Shown piece by piece: positions 62,756 to 64,000 of a DNA stretch of 64,000 bases. Below the pieces are notes generated by a model. It worked only from the letters and a program-made list of their open reading frames with translations. It made no database searches and was not told the origin of the DNA. Origin of the DNA: Zavarzinia compransoris (GTDB taxonomy: Bacteria; Pseudomonadota; Alphaproteobacteria; Zavarziniales; Zavarziniaceae); NCBI RefSeq assembly GCF_003173055.1, contig NZ_QGLF01000004.1, positions 434,001-498,000 on the forward strand. The letters run 5' to 3'. The position numbers were made by a program, and so were the translations under genes. Each line of letters opens with the position of its first letter. Positions within the stretch are counted from its first letter, which is position 1.

Positions 62756-63856
62756 TCAGGCGTTGAAGCGGAAGTGCAGGATGTCGCCGTCGACGACGGT
62801 GTAATCCTTGCCTTCCAGGCGCAGCCGGCCGGCATCCTTGCAGCCGGCTTCGCCGTTGTATTTCACATAGTCGTCATAGGCCATGGTTTCGGCGCGGATG
62901 AAGCCGCGCTCGAAATCGGAATGGATGACGCCGGCGGCCCCCGGGCCCTTGGTGCCCTTCACGATGGTCCAGGCGCGGGCTTCCTTGGGGCCGACGGTGA
63001 AATAGGTGATCAGGCCGAGCAGGGCATAGCCGGCGCGGATCAGCCGCGACAGGCCGGTTTCCTCCAGCCCGAGGTCGGCGAGGAAGGCGCTGCGCTCCTC
63101 GGCGTCGAGCTGGGCCACTTCCGCCTCGATCGCGGCGGAGATGACGACATAGGCCGCCCCTTCGGCCTTGGCCCTGGCGGCGACGAGGTCGCTGTATTTG
63201 TTGCCGGCCGCGGCGGAGGCTTCCTCGACATTGCAGACATAGAGCACGGGCTTGGCCGTGATCAGGTCCAGGGTGGCGAAGATCGCCCGCTCGTCGGCCG
63301 AAACCTCGACCGCGCGGGCGGGCTTGCCCTCGCGCAGCACGACCAGGGCCCGTTCCATCAGGGCGAGGCGGACCTTGGTTTCCTCGTCCGCGCCGCCCTT
63401 CGACTTCTTCTGCAGGGCGGGGACGCGCTTCTCCAGGCTTTCGAGGTCGGCGAGCATCAATTCGGTCTCGATGATCTCGGCGTCCGCCAGGGGATCGACC
63501 CGGCCCTCGACATGGGTGATGTCGCCGTCCTCGAAGCAGCGCAGCACATGGCAGACCGCATCGACCTCGCGGATGTGGGACAGGAACTGGTTGCCCAGGC
63601 CTTCACCCTTCGAGGCGCCGCGCACGAGGCCGGCGATGTCGACGAAGGTGATCTGGGTCGGGATGATCTGTGCCGAGCCGCCGATCCTGGCGATCGTGTC
63701 CAGGCGCGGATCGGGCACGGGCACGAGGCCGACGTTCGGCTCGATCGTGCAGAAGGGATAATTGGCGGCGGCCGCGGCGGCCGTCTCGGTCAGGGCGTTG
63801 AACAGGGTCGACTTGCCGACGTTGGGCAGACCGACGATGCCGCACTTGAAGCCCAT
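62756..63856 (-). CDS. ychF: YchF (OLA1-like) redox-regulated ATPase
   Basis: A 366-residue P-loop ATPase of the Obg/YchF clade. GIVGLPNVGKSTLFNALT (G1), VPDPRLD, DIAGLVRGASKGEGLGNQFL (G3) and a C-terminal TGS domain ending in HFRFNA are all present. It binds ATP in preference to GTP and associates with ribosomes. The ATG at 63854-63856 has AGGAG upstream, within the 3' end of pth. pth-ychF is the standard bacterial order. Confidence 0.96.
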   Translation of the reverse strand: MGFKCGIVGLPNVGKSTLFNALTETAAAAAANYPFCTIEPNVGLVPVPDPRLDTIARIGGSAQIIPTQITFVDIAGLVRGASKGEGLGNQFLSHIREVDAVCHVLRCFEDGDITHVEGRVDPLADAEIIETELMLADLESLEKRVPALQKKSKGGADEETKVRLALMERALVVLREGKPARAVEVSADERAIFATLDLITAKPVLYVCNVEEASAAAGNKYSDLVAARAKAEGAAYVVISAAIEAEVAQLDAEERSAFLADLGLEETGLSRLIRAGYALLGLITYFTVGPKEARAWTIVKGTKGPGAAGVIHSDFERGFIRAETMAYDDYVKYNGEAGCKDAGRLRLEGKDYTVVDGDILHFRFNA

Positions 63857-63857
63857 C

Positions 63858-64000
63858 TCACTCTCCTGAAGATTTGGCCGGCGCTTGTTTCGCCGGCTTC
63901 GGCGGCGCCGTCAACAGCGCGACCTTGGTCTGGAAACCGGCGTCGTTACCCTCGGCCAGCAGGGGCGCCGCCTCGGCGACCGCATCCAGCAGGGGGGTAA
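63858..64000 (-). CDS. pth: peptidyl-tRNA hydrolase, C-terminal part (runs off right edge)
   Basis: Only the last 46 codons lie in the window: [15 protein letters not shown] then [13 protein letters not shown] to the stop at 63858-63860. The helix [13 protein letters not shown] and the short tail fit the end of bacterial Pth, and the position directly before ychF is the conserved one. The catalytic part is outside the window. Pth removes peptides from prematurely released peptidyl-tRNA. Confidence 0.75.
   Translation of the reverse strand, partial: TPLLDAVAEAAPLLAEGNDAGFQTKVALLTAPPKPAKQAPAKSSGE

Overview
The window is high-GC DNA from what looks like an alphaproteobacterium. The main clue is the right-hand housekeeping run rlpA, D-Ala-D-Ala carboxypeptidase, tmk, holB, metG, tatD, MBL hydrolase, with ychF and pth behind it, a gene order familiar from Rhodospirillales-like alphaproteobacteria. 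Species cannot be fixed from sequence reading alone.

Positions 1 to about 29,000 are accessory DNA, most likely the cargo and maintenance part of an integrative conjugative element or genomic island that continues beyond the left edge. It opens with element-maintenance genes on the minus strand (DUF2493, toprim, a 700-residue ParB-like protein, DUF932), followed by a dense set of conflict genes. These are an AbiE-type toxin-antitoxin pair translationally coupled to a type I restriction-modification operon (hsdR-hsdM-hsdS); a six-gene minus-strand operon with two PD-(D/E)XK-like proteins, a Lit-like HEXXH peptidase, a GIY-YIG protein and a HEPN-like protein; a DUF2130 nuclease-like coiled-coil protein paired with a ParB-like protein; a sigma-factor-led operon with an ImmA-UvrD fusion, a multi-ubiquitin protein, an E1-like ThiF enzyme and DUF6527; and a second HEPN-like gene with a partner. 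No integrase, transposase or CRISPR array was recognised.

From about 29.5 to 37 kb is a TAT-type SGNH hydrolase and a polysaccharide O-acetylation set (AlgJ-, AlgI- and AlgF-like, plus an SGNH protein) behind a BcsC/WssE-like TPR gene. That gene has lost its 5' end at a junction with a fragment of a FAD monooxygenase, so the cellulose-type synthase genes expected upstream are missing. From 37 to 42 kb is a siderophore-uptake operon (AraC regulator, TonB receptor, MFS permease, methyltransferase, cupin). From 42 to 45.6 kb are oxyR and katG. From 45.6 to 49.4 kb a cobalamin riboswitch precedes btuB, an unknown gene and a BtuF-like binding protein.

From 49.4 to 51.5 kb is a recombination scar: a DUF6508 gene, a broken gene, an AT-rich orphan gene, an intact tRNA-Ser(UGA) and a truncated second tRNA-Ser. 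After that the region is ordinary chromosome: MmgE/PrpD, a lytic transglycosylase, rlpA, D-Ala-D-Ala carboxypeptidase and the replication/translation run, interrupted only by a 40-bp inverted repeat between tmk and holB.

The two most promising systems for a second look are the sigma/ImmA-UvrD/multi-ubiquitin/E1/DUF6527 operon (20,429-27,649) and the six-gene nuclease/Lit/GIY-YIG/HEPN operon (12,279-17,329).
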